Source: Marchantia polymorpha subsp. ruderalis (lineage: Eukaryota > Streptophyta > Marchantiopsida > Marchantiales > Marchantiaceae). From it: DNA of 64,000 nt. The stretch spans positions 5,248,001 to 5,312,000 of the forward strand of contig AP031354.1 of NCBI GenBank assembly GCA_037833965.1. The letters are read 5' to 3'. The notes beneath the pieces are model-generated. The model was not told the origin of the DNA. It ran no database searches and worked only from the letters and a program-made list of their open reading frames with translations. Both the position numbers and the translations under genes were made by a program. Positions 1 to 11,200 of this stretch are shown here, piece by piece. Within the stretch, counting starts at the first letter, position 1. The number at the start of each line of letters is the position of its first letter.

Positions 1-3000
1 TTGAGGTATGTTTTGATATTTGTTTGAAGCCAAGATTATATATATATATATATATGATAGAAATATAGGAAGTTATGAGTGTTGGAAGTCAAGAAGATTT
101 TCACGGGTAGAGTGTATCAAAAGATAACTTTTGGGATAATTTGTATAGAGTTAATTAAATTTTCTATAGTTGATTTTGATTCTGAAAATTTGTACGAGTA
201 TGTATTGAGAGATAACATATTTGTCAACCAAAAGTTGATTTAAAGATAACATCCGGAGACAAAGTTATATCATTATGAAATTTAGGGGTACAAAACCAAG
301 AGAATATATCAAAATTTTAGTATTTTATTTTTTTATGATTTTTGTCATGTGGAAAGCGTTTTTGTACATACAAATGAGTTGGAATGTTAATTTATTCAAA
401 ATAACTCAAGGCTTGAATGTTATAGTTAGCCTCGACTCAAACTCAAGAGTTCTAAAGAAACTATACTTTCACAAAGGGTAGGATTTGAGATTAAAACAAT
501 CACGATGAACATAGACTTAAGAAAAAAATGTGTCCACTAAATAGGGTTGGAAAACTTTGTTCAGTTTTCATTGGTAGTAACTTGGTTGAAAATTAGACAC
601 TTCGAGTAATCAAAGTTCAAATTAGTCCAACCCCAATTTATGAGCATTGTTAAATTCAAGTAATTGTACATTTTATTCAAAATTTTGAATTTGTGCTCCA
701 CACTACTTCCGAGTCTATAAGTCTGAACTATTTCAACCTGTATAAGTGAAAACTTGAAAAGTTTGGTCTACACTAAATAGTGTTATCCAATCTGTATCAT
801 TGTCAGGTTGTATAATTTTGACTTCACAAATACTTAAGTATGAGTACACATTTGGTTCTTCAGTCACGAGTTCAGGAATCTTTTTTGCTCTCGGCATGTG
901 CACCTTTGCCACTGCTAATAAAACTTTTCGCCACGACACTTTTCCACTGATCAATTTTCTCTATTATTCATACTAAAAAGAAAAAAATAATGTATTAACA
1001 TGAGTCTACAATATCTTTGAAGTATACATGATACGCATATGCTATATTACTGTAACAAACGGTAATGTGTGACTTAAACTAATGAAGATGATGAGTGTAG
1101 ATTTGGCATCAAGGGAGAGGATTATAGAAAGAAAATTGTATTAAAAAAGACAATGGATTCTAGTAGTAAGGGTTTTCCACGATCCATGTGTTTATATAAA
1201 ATCCCCATATCTTACAAAATTGCTAATCACATGTCAAGTAGAACTTATATAACAATCCGATGATGTGCAGAGAGAGTTTGCATGTGTAAACTCTCCAATT
1301 TAATGCTGGTGTGATGTCAGAGGTGTGTGTGAGTTTTGTAGTCTGCGCTTCGTTGGTAAATGTTCTTCTCATAATAAGACTAAACATTCAGAAATTACGG
1401 ACTGATTTCTCTGGAAATCGAGTTGGTGACAGATACTGTCCACCTTAACGCGTCCGAACGGAAGTGATGATGTAAACTGTCAGTAACCGTGTGTCAATCT
1501 GATCCGACAAAGACCAGTAAGATGTTACTGGTCTGATGCAAACTTATGGGGTTGTTAAGCTCTAAAAATTCCACCCAAAGTAGATCAAATCAGCATCAGT
1601 TGACGGCAATCTCATATACTGGAGGACTAGAAGCTAGGGTATATTCTGCGGGGTATATTTTCCTGCATTGTCATCTGTGGGTGTGTACGACGAGGGATCA
1701 TACATTCCACGGCCGCAGCTGGAAATTGTTCACAGAGACCCAACTTAGTCCAAAAGTTTGGCGGTTTACTCTTCTTTTCCTCACGGTTTACTCTTCTTTT
1801 CCTCAAGCACCTTCTGACAGTTGTCACGAGAAATTAATGACAGGTTTGAAATTTTGCAGCTGACATGAAGAATCTAAAGTTTCTCTATTATCGTTGCAGC
1901 CAATGAGATGACGGTTTTTGGGAGGGAGATCAATCGACTGTGCCTATTCTGGACGTTCCATGGCAGCTATCATGGCAAGTGAGTTTATTATTTCGTCTTG
2001 TCACCTTTGACTAGCGCGAGTGAAAATAAGATCCTAGTGAAACAACTGAGGAGGAGGGAAACGGTTAAATGTTCGTTTTTCTTCGTATGCAATGTCAATA
2101 AGTAGTTTCACAGTGTATCTGACTTTGAAAAGAGATTTGCCATGACTTGCCTGTCACTTCAGACGGGAGACGGTAGCAGAATCAAAGGAGGGCCAAGGAA
2201 TGTAGCCAAGAGGATGGGAAAACCCCATCAAGCCGAAGCACAATAAGACAATGAGTCTAGCCAGTCCTGCCACGAGGATTACTTCAGTGAATGTTGCCAG
2301 GTGATCCTTGGAAACTTAGAGCACTCTGATCGTTCGTGAGCTTTCTCAGCCGACCAAAAGGAGAATGTGTCAAAGCAGGTCTTTCGGGTTTCATCTCAGG
2401 TACAGTACCAAAATGTGGACAATAACATAGCCATCGCAATTCGGCAGAACGAGAAATAGCTCGCAAAGCTTGCAGTTGCACCTAGGTCCTTGCAGTCACA
2501 ACTGCAGGGACACTGTCTACCACGTTACCAGATTACAGGAACGGCAAATCGATGACGAACAGCCGTGAAACCTGGCAGAGAACACATACAGAAGCATCCA
2601 ACTAGAGAAATTTGTGAATTCAGAGGACATGCATTCATTGGTCATCCAGAAGAGGAGCCTGGATGTGAGTTGCGGGAAAGGGAGATCAGACAGCAGCAAT
2701 GCATGAGATGAGGTGAGAAGATATAAAGAACAGAAGACGACACAGGTTAGGAAAGAAGCGGAAGAAATTGACAATATCAAACCCCAGACATTCTCATACA
2801 ATCTGAAATAGGAGCCTGCAGTTGATTTGCCGAAAAGTTTTGAAACAAGCAGCAGTGAGTGGGATGAACAGGTGCACGGTGGGAGAGGCACATAACGGAA
2901 CATGGTTAGAAAACAAATGAGAGCATATGCACCGACAGATCAACAGGCTTTACGTTGCCTTGAATCCTAGGCGAAAAGAGGAACCAGCGACCTTAAAAAG

Positions 3001-5703
3001 CATCTTCCCATCACTTCATCGTCACAGGACCACGGTTGCTTCATCAGTGGGTAACCGGGTGAATACTGTCTGCACTGGAAAGCGCGGGGATCGAGGAAAA
3101 CTGCAAAACCAACAAAGTATGGAAAATTTCCGTCAATGTTACCCAGACCCTTTGAAAATATCGTAAAGCTTCAGAATGGTCTTAAAAACATCGAAAAGCC
3201 TGAGACAGTGGAGAAGGATCGAGGTCAATGAGTCAATGGGCAGAACATTCTTGGGCAACGCAAAAAGATGGCCCGACATATGAAGCGGGCTTATGATGAA
3301 GAGCCCCGCATTTAGTACGTGAACTGGCCTACCGTTTGCTACATGCCCATCACTGTGTGCTCCAGGAGAGACATCTTGCCTCTGATGAAAGTACATTAAA
3401 CTCCTCTTGCAGTACTGCATTTTGTAAATGTGGATCATCCTCACGAAGCCTATTCGGAGGATTGTACACACGTATGAGGCGTAGGACATGTGAAATGATG
3501 CCACCAGGCTTGGACGCTAAGAGTTTCCAGAGAGTACGTGTTGCAAAACTATACCGTCGGAAGTAATGTCTGTCGTAGACAGTAATGAAAGTTTAGTGCC
3601 ATCTTGAGTAGTCCCAAGTTCATCAAATGACGACCTTCGCCGCGGGAAGTGTCGATGAGTTCGCACGATTGGCGAAGGTAGATGGCCCCAAATAGCTCGA
3701 GACGAAGCATCACATCAGATCATCGGATTATAGGATATCCGGAGCGATCAGATCATCAAATTTATGCAGGGGCTGAAGAATTGGGGCCAACGATCCAGTA
3801 AAGCCATCATTCCACTGATAGCCTTCCAGTTCCTGACAGAAGAGGTAGCCAAGAACATTGCTAAACTGGTAATAATTTGTATGCTTATGGTCTGTACGTA
3901 AATTTTGTCTTCGGGTCGAAGACGTAGGTTTTAAAGGGGTAAATTTAATCAAATGATCGATAAGTCTCGAGTCAGACTCTCATTCTTGAGGAGGTCAATT
4001 TGGATTATGTTGCAGAGTGGACCCAACATACAAGTGCAGACTCTTCAACAGACACCTGAACACGAGTAGCATAACCATCTAAAACTTCCATGGCATTTCA
4101 GACTAAATCCACACAATCACAAAATCAGACTAAATCCTCACAAAATTCCCTCCTTCACGAAGTAAGACGTGGAGTGCATCGTCCTGAATAGCCTCGGTGG
4201 TGACCATGTCATCTCAGTTCATCACTTGGAACGACTTACATGCGTTTGTTTGTACCAACATCAGAAATACAAGAGTAATGCATAATAATATCTTCCACCA
4301 CACTGGAGCATTATTCTTCTGCCGACAATTACGGTTATTCGCAGATGTGAAGAGCATGTGAAAGTAAGTATTGCTCTACAGTTTAACTCCCAAGACGCAG
4401 CCAGTCGTCCGTGACTCGTTCGATCCTTATGATTTCGTTCCTTGTATCCTTGCACACCCACCGGCACTCAGCACGCAGGAGAATATATCTTTGATTTACG
4501 ACCCGAGTGGGGGAAGAAATGCAATCGAATGGACAGCTTGCTCGGCCATGTGATGCATCCGGTGCACTGCATTCTGCGTGAGTGGAAAGCCATACACAGC
4601 ATACACATCGATCGGTACGTGAGAGAAGTTCCTCATGATTGGTAAAATCGAAGGGACGACAAGATCTTCTCGATTCGCGGCGGAGGGCAACGAGCACTTC
4701 CGGACGGGACGACTTTTACGTAGCTTCGGAGCGAGTCCTTCGTCGAGGCCCTGAGCAATTGAAGCGGGCCGAGTCCAACCACCACGACGTCGTGCAGAGG
4801 AAGCCGCGAGGTGTGTCGGTGTGAGGCTTTAATGCGCGCGACATGCCTTCGCAGGCCCACCGACGAGTAGATTATTGCCCGTCGAGACGAGACGAGGGAG
4901 GGAGGGAGGTTCAGAAGAAGAATCCCCATTGGCAGACTGAGCGAGCCGAGTCGATGCACGACCGCGCCGGAGGATCGGTGCATGTCGAATCCAGCATGCT
5001 CGGCGCACCCCGAGCCTGGGATCTCAGCGGGCTGTGCTGTGGAAACAGATCATGATCTGCCCCTCAGAAGAATCGAATTGGACGCACCTTCCCGTCAAGC
5101 AGATTCTGCTCTGTACGCCCTCAGCCATTCGACTCGTGACCCGTGATGAGGAAAGCCCTTGCGTCACGAGAGGCATGCGCGAATCCCAGAGGCGAACCCG
5201 GTTGCGTACGAGTGAGAGAACTACGTCACCGAGCTCTCCTTTACCCCGAAAGCGTCCATGGCTTCATGCTCTCGTGTCTCCTTTCTGCGGTTGTCGTCGG
5301 TACAATGCGTTCCTCCGCACTTCCGTCGCTGAATCATGAATCTGGCTCTGTTCTGCTGCTCCTTGTGGAGTTCGATTTCATTCTGGTCGGGTCAAATAAA
5401 GTGTGCTCTTCCATATGATCATTCATACGTCAGTCTCGGACCGTGCACTGACGCTATGGAGGTCTGAAATATGTAGCGAGTGCATTGCATGAAAGAGTAC
5501 TTGATTCTTCGATACCGCAAAATATATGAAAAAATAACAACAGCCTCCGACAATGTGAACGGAGGAACTTGTGGATTGGAAATGAAACTCTCGACAATTC
5601 GGGTGAGAGATAGCCGATCACTAGTACTACAGTCCTACATTCAGTATTCTATTCTGCAACTAGGCGATTAGTAGATGGTTGTATCTAGAGGCAAAATCAT
5701 GCA
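1..5703. other. Intergenic region without a recognised gene
   Basis: No open frame here gave a domain I recognise. The first 1.2 kb is AT-rich. Around 2620-3300 on the + strand several short frames look moderately coding-like (lysine/glutamate-rich stretches such as EVRRYKEQK), but stops interrupt them and I could not link them with splice sites, so a decayed element or gene fragment is possible. 4600-5400 is more GC-rich, with many overlapping short frames on both strands, which is typical of non-coding GC-rich DNA. The part just below 5704 probably includes the 3' untranslated region of the minus-strand methyltransferase gene. Confidence 0.5.
37..54. repeat. (TA)9 microsatellite
   Basis: Uninterrupted TA dinucleotides read directly from the sequence. 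Confidence 0.9.
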
Positions 5704-6594
5704 TCACAGAGTTCTCAAAATCCAATGCTTGCCGTCAGGCTCTACCCTCAGGCCTTTCAGCTGCGCAAAAAGATCGACAGCTCTGCGTACACCCTCCTCG
5801 TTGGCGCGATTGTAGTAATCGTGACCGAACATGACGCCTCCGGGACTGAGCATAGCGTAGGCGGAATTGATGTCGAGCCACGCTGAATGGAAATCGTGTG
5901 CCGCGTCCACCTCGATCAAGTCGGGCCGAATGCCCCACTCGCAGAAGTACGAGAGAGCTCCCGTGGTGGAGAAAGGAACCGGGAGAATGATGTCGGTGAG
6001 GTTCATGAATTGGACATTTTTCATGAATTGAGGGAGGAGCATGATGCTGCCGTGCTGCTGTTTGATGTCTTTGAACTTCTTCGCCCGGAACCCGGGCCAG
6101 CCCCGGAAGTCATCCACGCAGAGAATTATCGTGTCCAGGCCCATATTCCTCGCGATGGTGCCCATGTTGATTGCCGAGGCACCGAGGAAAGAGCCGAGCT
6201 CTACGATAACCTTGGGCCGCACCTCGATTATGAGCCGCTCGAAAACAGGGGCCTCTGCACCCCATCCCTTGATTCGCTTCTTCCTCAAGAGCGGAGCGAT
6301 TTCAGGGGACGGAAAGTCATCAAACGGAGAAGCTCCATCGAAAAGGTTGTCGATCACAAAATCCTTCACATTCTCCGGGGGAATGCTTTGAGTGCAGTTC
6401 GTGCGGAATTTCACGAGATCGACCGGAAGCACGCGGTAGTATCGTTCGTCCACATTGGGCCCATGAGACTGATGAGTGACCTCGAAAAAATCCGACAAGA
6501 GGAAGAAGGTCAGAGCTCCCACCACAAAGGCGAATCCCGACGATGTAATCAAAACCAGCAGCGGCGTAGCAGGAGCTTGAGAACGCCAATTCAT
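5704..6594 (-). CDS. Membrane-anchored SAM-dependent methyltransferase-like protein (Methyltransf_24 type)
   Basis: An intact 296-residue frame without introns. Residues about 11-34 form one hydrophobic segment after a short basic N-terminus, so the protein is probably a type II (signal-anchor) membrane protein with its catalytic part in the Golgi/ER lumen or outside. Two N-glycosylation sequons (NCT at 66-68, NLT at 198-200) fit that topology. The core reads like a class I Rossmann methyltransferase: VIVELGSFLGAS (129-140) matches SAM-binding motif I, LCVDDFRGWPG (158-168) fits the acidic motif II region, and PDLIEVDAAHDFHSAWLDI (224-242) followed by LSPGGVMFGHDYY (249-261) resembles the later motifs of Methyltransf_24 and cephalosporin-hydroxylase-like proteins. 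The substrate cannot be read from sequence. ATG at 6594 is the natural start because it directly precedes the signal anchor. The gene is divergent from the MMTAG2-like gene. No break or frameshift is visible. Confidence 0.85.
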   Translation of the reverse strand: MNWRSQAPATPLLVLITSSGFAFVVGALTFFLLSDFFEVTHQSHGPNVDERYYRVLPVDLVKFRTNCTQSIPPENVKDFVIDNLFDGASPFDDFPSPEIAPLLRKKRIKGWGAEAPVFERLIIEVRPKVIVELGSFLGASAINMGTIARNMGLDTIILCVDDFRGWPGFRAKKFKDIKQQHGSIMLLPQFMKNVQFMNLTDIILPVPFSTTGALSYFCEWGIRPDLIEVDAAHDFHSAWLDINSAYAMLSPGGVMFGHDYYNRANEEGVRRAVDLFAQLKGLRVEPDGKHWILRTL

Positions 6595-7016
6595 GACCGT
6601 GTACTTACTGAAACGAAACTCGAACGATAGAAGGACGCAGACGAGAGTCCGCGTTCAGAAGCCTGCTGTAGATTCACAGAGCCAGAGCCAGGGCACGAGC
6701 ACGAGCATGCAGCTTGTCGATTAAAATTCTGCATAGTCCAGACGGGACTTGTGCGAGATGCGGATCCGACCACGAGATCTGTGCACTGGAAGTATCCGAG
6801 GAGGAGGAGGAGGGCGCGAACTCAAGCTGCTTCCTGTCTGCTCTGTTGCGCCGGCTGAAATATGCGAGCTCCAGGTGGTTTAACCAAAACCTTCGGGTCA
6901 GGACACCTTCCATAGAACGGGGGACACACAGCGATACACTCGGGTCAAACAACTGTACGAGTCATCGCCAAACTATTCATTCACCCTTCCAGAATCTCAG
7001 GCACAGGCATAGCGAT

Positions 7017-7060
7017 CTCCTTCCTTCCTTCCTTCCTTCCTTCCTCCCTCCCTCTCCCTC
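7017..7060. repeat. (CCTT)n/(CCCT)n pyrimidine microsatellite
   Basis: Repeated CCTT units grade into CCCT units. The tract lies inside the divergent promoter region, where polypyrimidine tracts are common in plant leaders. Confidence 0.85.
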
Positions 7061-7196
7061 ACCCGAGCAAAGCTTGAGGCAACCTGAACGTCACCCGGAC
7101 ATGCACGGGCGGTGAATGTATGGAGTCATTTGGCACCCCTTCCCTCGCTTCCTCGCTCCCTGCTCTAATTGCTCGGTGGCTCGCTGGCAGACTGAC

Positions 7197-7219
7197 AGGC
7201 AGGCAGGCAGGCAGGCAGG
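7197..7219. repeat. (AGGC)n microsatellite
   Basis: Five to six tandem AGGC units in the divergent promoter region. Confidence 0.85.
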
Positions 7220-7540
7220 GAGAGGCAGACTCGCCAGGCTCGGCTTGCACTTCGAGCGAGCGAGCGAGAGCGCAGAGAACGAGCGCTCGGGACTCGTTTC
7301 GACTCGGAGGATGCGCAAGCAGTGCTCTGCTCTGCTCTGGTACAGCGTCCTGCCAACCCGCCACTCCGGCTCTGCCATTTCCGGGCTGGCGTACGTACGG
7401 TGACAGGCTAGGTGTCGTAGAATCCTAGGCCTCGTAGAGCACTCGAACTCCATGCTTGCGAAGATGCTCGTGGGCTTGCTGGGGCCCCGTGATTGCACCA
7501 GTGCTCTCGTGCTGCAGCTGCTCCTGCTGCTGCTGCCGCC

Positions 7541-7561
7541 GGTGGTGGTGGTGGTGGTGGT
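7541..7561. repeat. (GGT)n microsatellite
   Basis: Tandem GGT triplets follow a CTG-rich stretch. I see no coding context that would make this a glycine or valine run. Confidence 0.8.
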
Positions 7562-8273
7562 CAGGTCAATCGCGGGAGCCCGACGGGCCCGGGCCACGGG
7601 AGCAAGCGAATGAACTGCGAAGCCTTTGCCTTTGCCTTTTCCAAAGTTCCCTGCGTGCGTTGAGCTGGTCGGGCTGCACCTGCATCTGCAGCGAGCGAGC
7701 GAGATTTCGCGTTCCGCGCTTCGTTCTCTTTCTTGCGCAATAGTCGCGCTTTGTCCCCTCTCTCGTCATAGCCCTAAATCGACTACGGATCCTCGACGTC
7801 ATTATTAGCTCAACGCCGAATTTAGGACGCTGAAGTGCATGAGAGCACGAACTCCAGCCCTAATCCTCATCAACTCGAAGCTGACCTGCGGAGTGTTTCG
7901 AGTGCCTTCTCGCCCGCACTCTGGCCTCTGACCCGCTGCTCCGTGGACGGGCTTCTGCCGCAGACGTCGGTGGTGGTCAGGGAGGTCGACCGACTCGCAC
8001 TCACGAGTGCGAGTCTTCGATCTTGTGATTTTTTTGTGTCATTCGTTTGACCGAGAGAATGGAGGCTTGCGAGAAGGCTGGCGATTTCTCGCCGGCGGAT
8101 TTGTGATTGAGAGCTCTGTATTGTCGGCTAGACATTCTGTGTTACGTATGACGTGCAGCGAGTAGCCGCTCCGGGAGCTGAGCGTTTTGTGGCGTCGACG
8201 TTCGATGTTTGGCTTGGTTGGAAAGCAATTGCGAGGCGGCAGTGCTTGACGTACTGTGGGCTTGCGTGCCACA

Positions 8274-11200
8274 ATGTATCATCCCTCGCGCGGTGGTGTT
8301 CGAGGCGGGCGTGATCGTAAGTCCCTTTCCTTCTCTGATTGCACGAATATCTCTTTCACAGCATCGTCCTGCTAGTAGTGTGCATCGCTCGCTGTTTCTT
8401 TCTCCTGCATCGTGTCGGTATTGCGTTCACGAGTGAAACCCTTCGAAGTGCCTATCTCGATTTACCTTCTCACAACTGGAATCCCACTTCTAGTGACCGC
8501 TTAAATGATCTTCAAGGCTATATGCAGACACTGAGACTAGATCAATTCAGATCGAAATTGTTAGCCGTAGCAATAGATGGAGGGTTAGTAGATTCAGCTT
8601 GTGACTTCGATGCGTCCAAACCTATTCCGCGTTCTTTGAAAATCTGGTATGCCTTCAGTGCAATGGTGTTTTTTGAGTTTTGACTTACAGCAGTCTGGGG
8701 AGTGGGAGCGAATAATAACTTGTTTAGAAGAAGTATGCTGGAGCTAGTCAATTTAAGGAATTTGAAAGTAGGCCCGTAACAGAAGGACAGTGACAAGTTT
8801 CGATGATCACTCAAAGGCAATTTACGGAATTCATTGGAATTCACTTCACGAAGCAAAAGCCTGTTATAAGCTGTTTGGGATGTATGGTCCTTTCGTTGCA
8901 TGGTGGTCCTTCCCATTCATGGGCTGCTGCCCAGACTAGTTTGCATTAGGATGTCGATCAATACAGGGAAACAGCGGAATTCGAGAACTTTGATTCACAC
9001 GGCTGACTCTGACGCCGTTGAATTTCTAATGAGGTTCACGAAGTTACCATATTTCAGTGATATGGCTCGATATACTTTTGTCTTCTTACAGGCATTATGT
9101 AAATCATATTTCCACGGCTAATTACTGCAAGCTCCGTTTTTCGCAGAATTCAACTGGGATGATGTGAAGGGAGATAAACACCGTGAGAACTACCTGGGAC
9201 ACAGCGTCAAGGCTCCTGTTGGAAGATGGCAGAAAGGTGAGGATTTCGTATTACATGCACATAGGCTTACAATGTGTGGGGTAAGAGGTGTCAGATCTCC
9301 GAGATATATCTCAAATTACCGCTGTCTGTACATTTCTGTCACGAGGCTGTAGACAAGGTTTGTTGATTATGACTTTTTGGTACTGGTTTTGCTTCCCTGT
9401 GAGTTTTTGTGTGTCGGTCATTATATGTGACTGTATGGCTTTGGTCTTATAGACCAGTTGGCTATGGTTTACCGTGCAGTGTTTCGGTCTCACAAGAAGT
9501 GGTTTTAGGTCAATGTGATGTGCTCCAGAGAGCTCTCCTTGTTACAACTTCTTTATATCTCTCAGAGTGGCCCTTTCATAGCTCTTTCCCCGATAGAATT
9601 TTTCTTCTCTCTCCTTGAAACTCTTGTTAGAGGGAAATTTTTTTTGCACGTCTTATAGAACATTCGCATATTGCTATCATATTTATAATAGTTTCTGAAC
9701 GGAGCGTTTCACTTTGCACCCATCTGCGCAGGAAAGGACTTGTACTGGTATACCAAGGATCATGCATCAGACGGAGCTACGAAGGACGAGATAAAAAGGA
9801 TACAGGAGGAAGAGGAAGATGCAATGAAGGAAATGCTTGGCTTGGCCCCTCGCAAAAACAAGCGGCCACAGACCAGCCAATTAGATAAGCGAGAAGTGGA
9901 GGACCTCCTGAAAAAAGGGAAGAGTGGAGAAGAGCTAGCCCCATCTTATGTTGATGGAGAACGAGTACAAGGCCTTGGATTTGCACCGTACGTGGCTTCC
10001 CCATACTTTAGTTGGTATCAGTCGCTTACTTAATGTCATATAAAATCTCGGGAAATCATTTTCTTGGAGTTGAAAGGCGGCTACTTTACTCTCCAGTTCG
10101 TTTTCAAGGGGTTGGATAACTGGTTTGTCACGCTGAAAAACTTCAAGGCTTTCTTTTGCGACTTCGCTGATTAAATGCTTTTGTTCACTGCAGAGCACCT
10201 GGACAAACAGATGGGCAAGCAGGAGTTAAGCGGACAGTTCAGGTTAAAGAAAATGATGAAAACGTCGCTTTTCCCTCTGTGCAAATTACTCAGGAGCCCT
10301 TCAGGAAAGAAGTTGAGAAGGCTGTAGCTAAAGACATCTTGGAAACCTCAGAGGACATACCAGCTGTTGCTGGACCCCCGAGCAGGCATGACGGTTCTGA
10401 AAGGTCTGAAGATGAAGGAGCTGCACGGAAGAAGAGAAAAGAAGAGAAGCGGAAGGCGAAAGAAATGCGAAGGGAATCGAAACGTGCTCGAAGAAAGGTA
10501 GCGTTTCAAACTTCCAGTACTTGTTGTATCTGGGGATCACCGTGTCAGCTGTGGAATATTCAAAGTCCGTTTATTCGAGATGATTGCCTTTAAGTTGTGT
10601 TTCACGATAGTAGGTCTGAGAGAAAGATCGGAATGAACGCGATGTATAGATGAGATTGTTGTATATATCCTCGTGTATTATGTAAAGAACACATCCAACC
10701 TGGAAGTTCTGTATCTTAAAATTTGAATCAAGAGTTTAGCAACATAAGAGTGAATTGTATAAGCAAATAGGACATTAACTTTGCAGCACAGAATGAAGTT
10801 TTGCTCGTGTCTTTAACAATCTCTGCGTTGACGATGCGAGTACCAATAGGATGAAGTGTGAGGAGAGCCGTTCATAGTCAAACATTAGAAATTTTTTTCG
10901 GTCATATAGATGTCTTAATCGCTCATCAGACGACGGCGGGGCCGACGATTAACTTTAGGTATTTCAACAAATAACAATCAAATATAACAACATACCATGG
11001 TACGAGCCAGTGACACCTTGATGTAATTCAAACAGCTACTTCACGGCTCCCAGCCGGCGGGTTGAGAAGTGCCAGATGTGACAACACAGTTCACAATAAT
11101 GCCGCGTATATTTAATTTCGCATATCTATTCACTATTCACCGTAATTCCACGTAACTGCGAGGCGGGGGAAGGGCTTTAGAGTTCACGAAAATTTCGATG

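Larger units (their letters stand above)
6595..8273. promoter_or_regulatory. GC-rich region between divergent genes (putative shared promoter/leaders)
   Basis: About 1.7 kb separates the start codons of the minus-strand methyltransferase and the plus-strand MMTAG2-like gene, so both promoters and 5' leaders must lie here. It is more GC-rich than flanking DNA and contains pyrimidine (CCTT), AGGC, GCGA and GGT microsatellites. Many short frames overlap on both strands, none with a recognisable domain; I treat them as chance frames in GC-rich DNA. Exact transcription starts cannot be placed by eye. Confidence 0.6.

Noticed and set aside
5887-6630. 247-codon plus-strand frame opposite the methyltransferase gene
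   Set aside because: It is the antisense shadow of the conserved methyltransferase frame; its translation is charged and domain-free.
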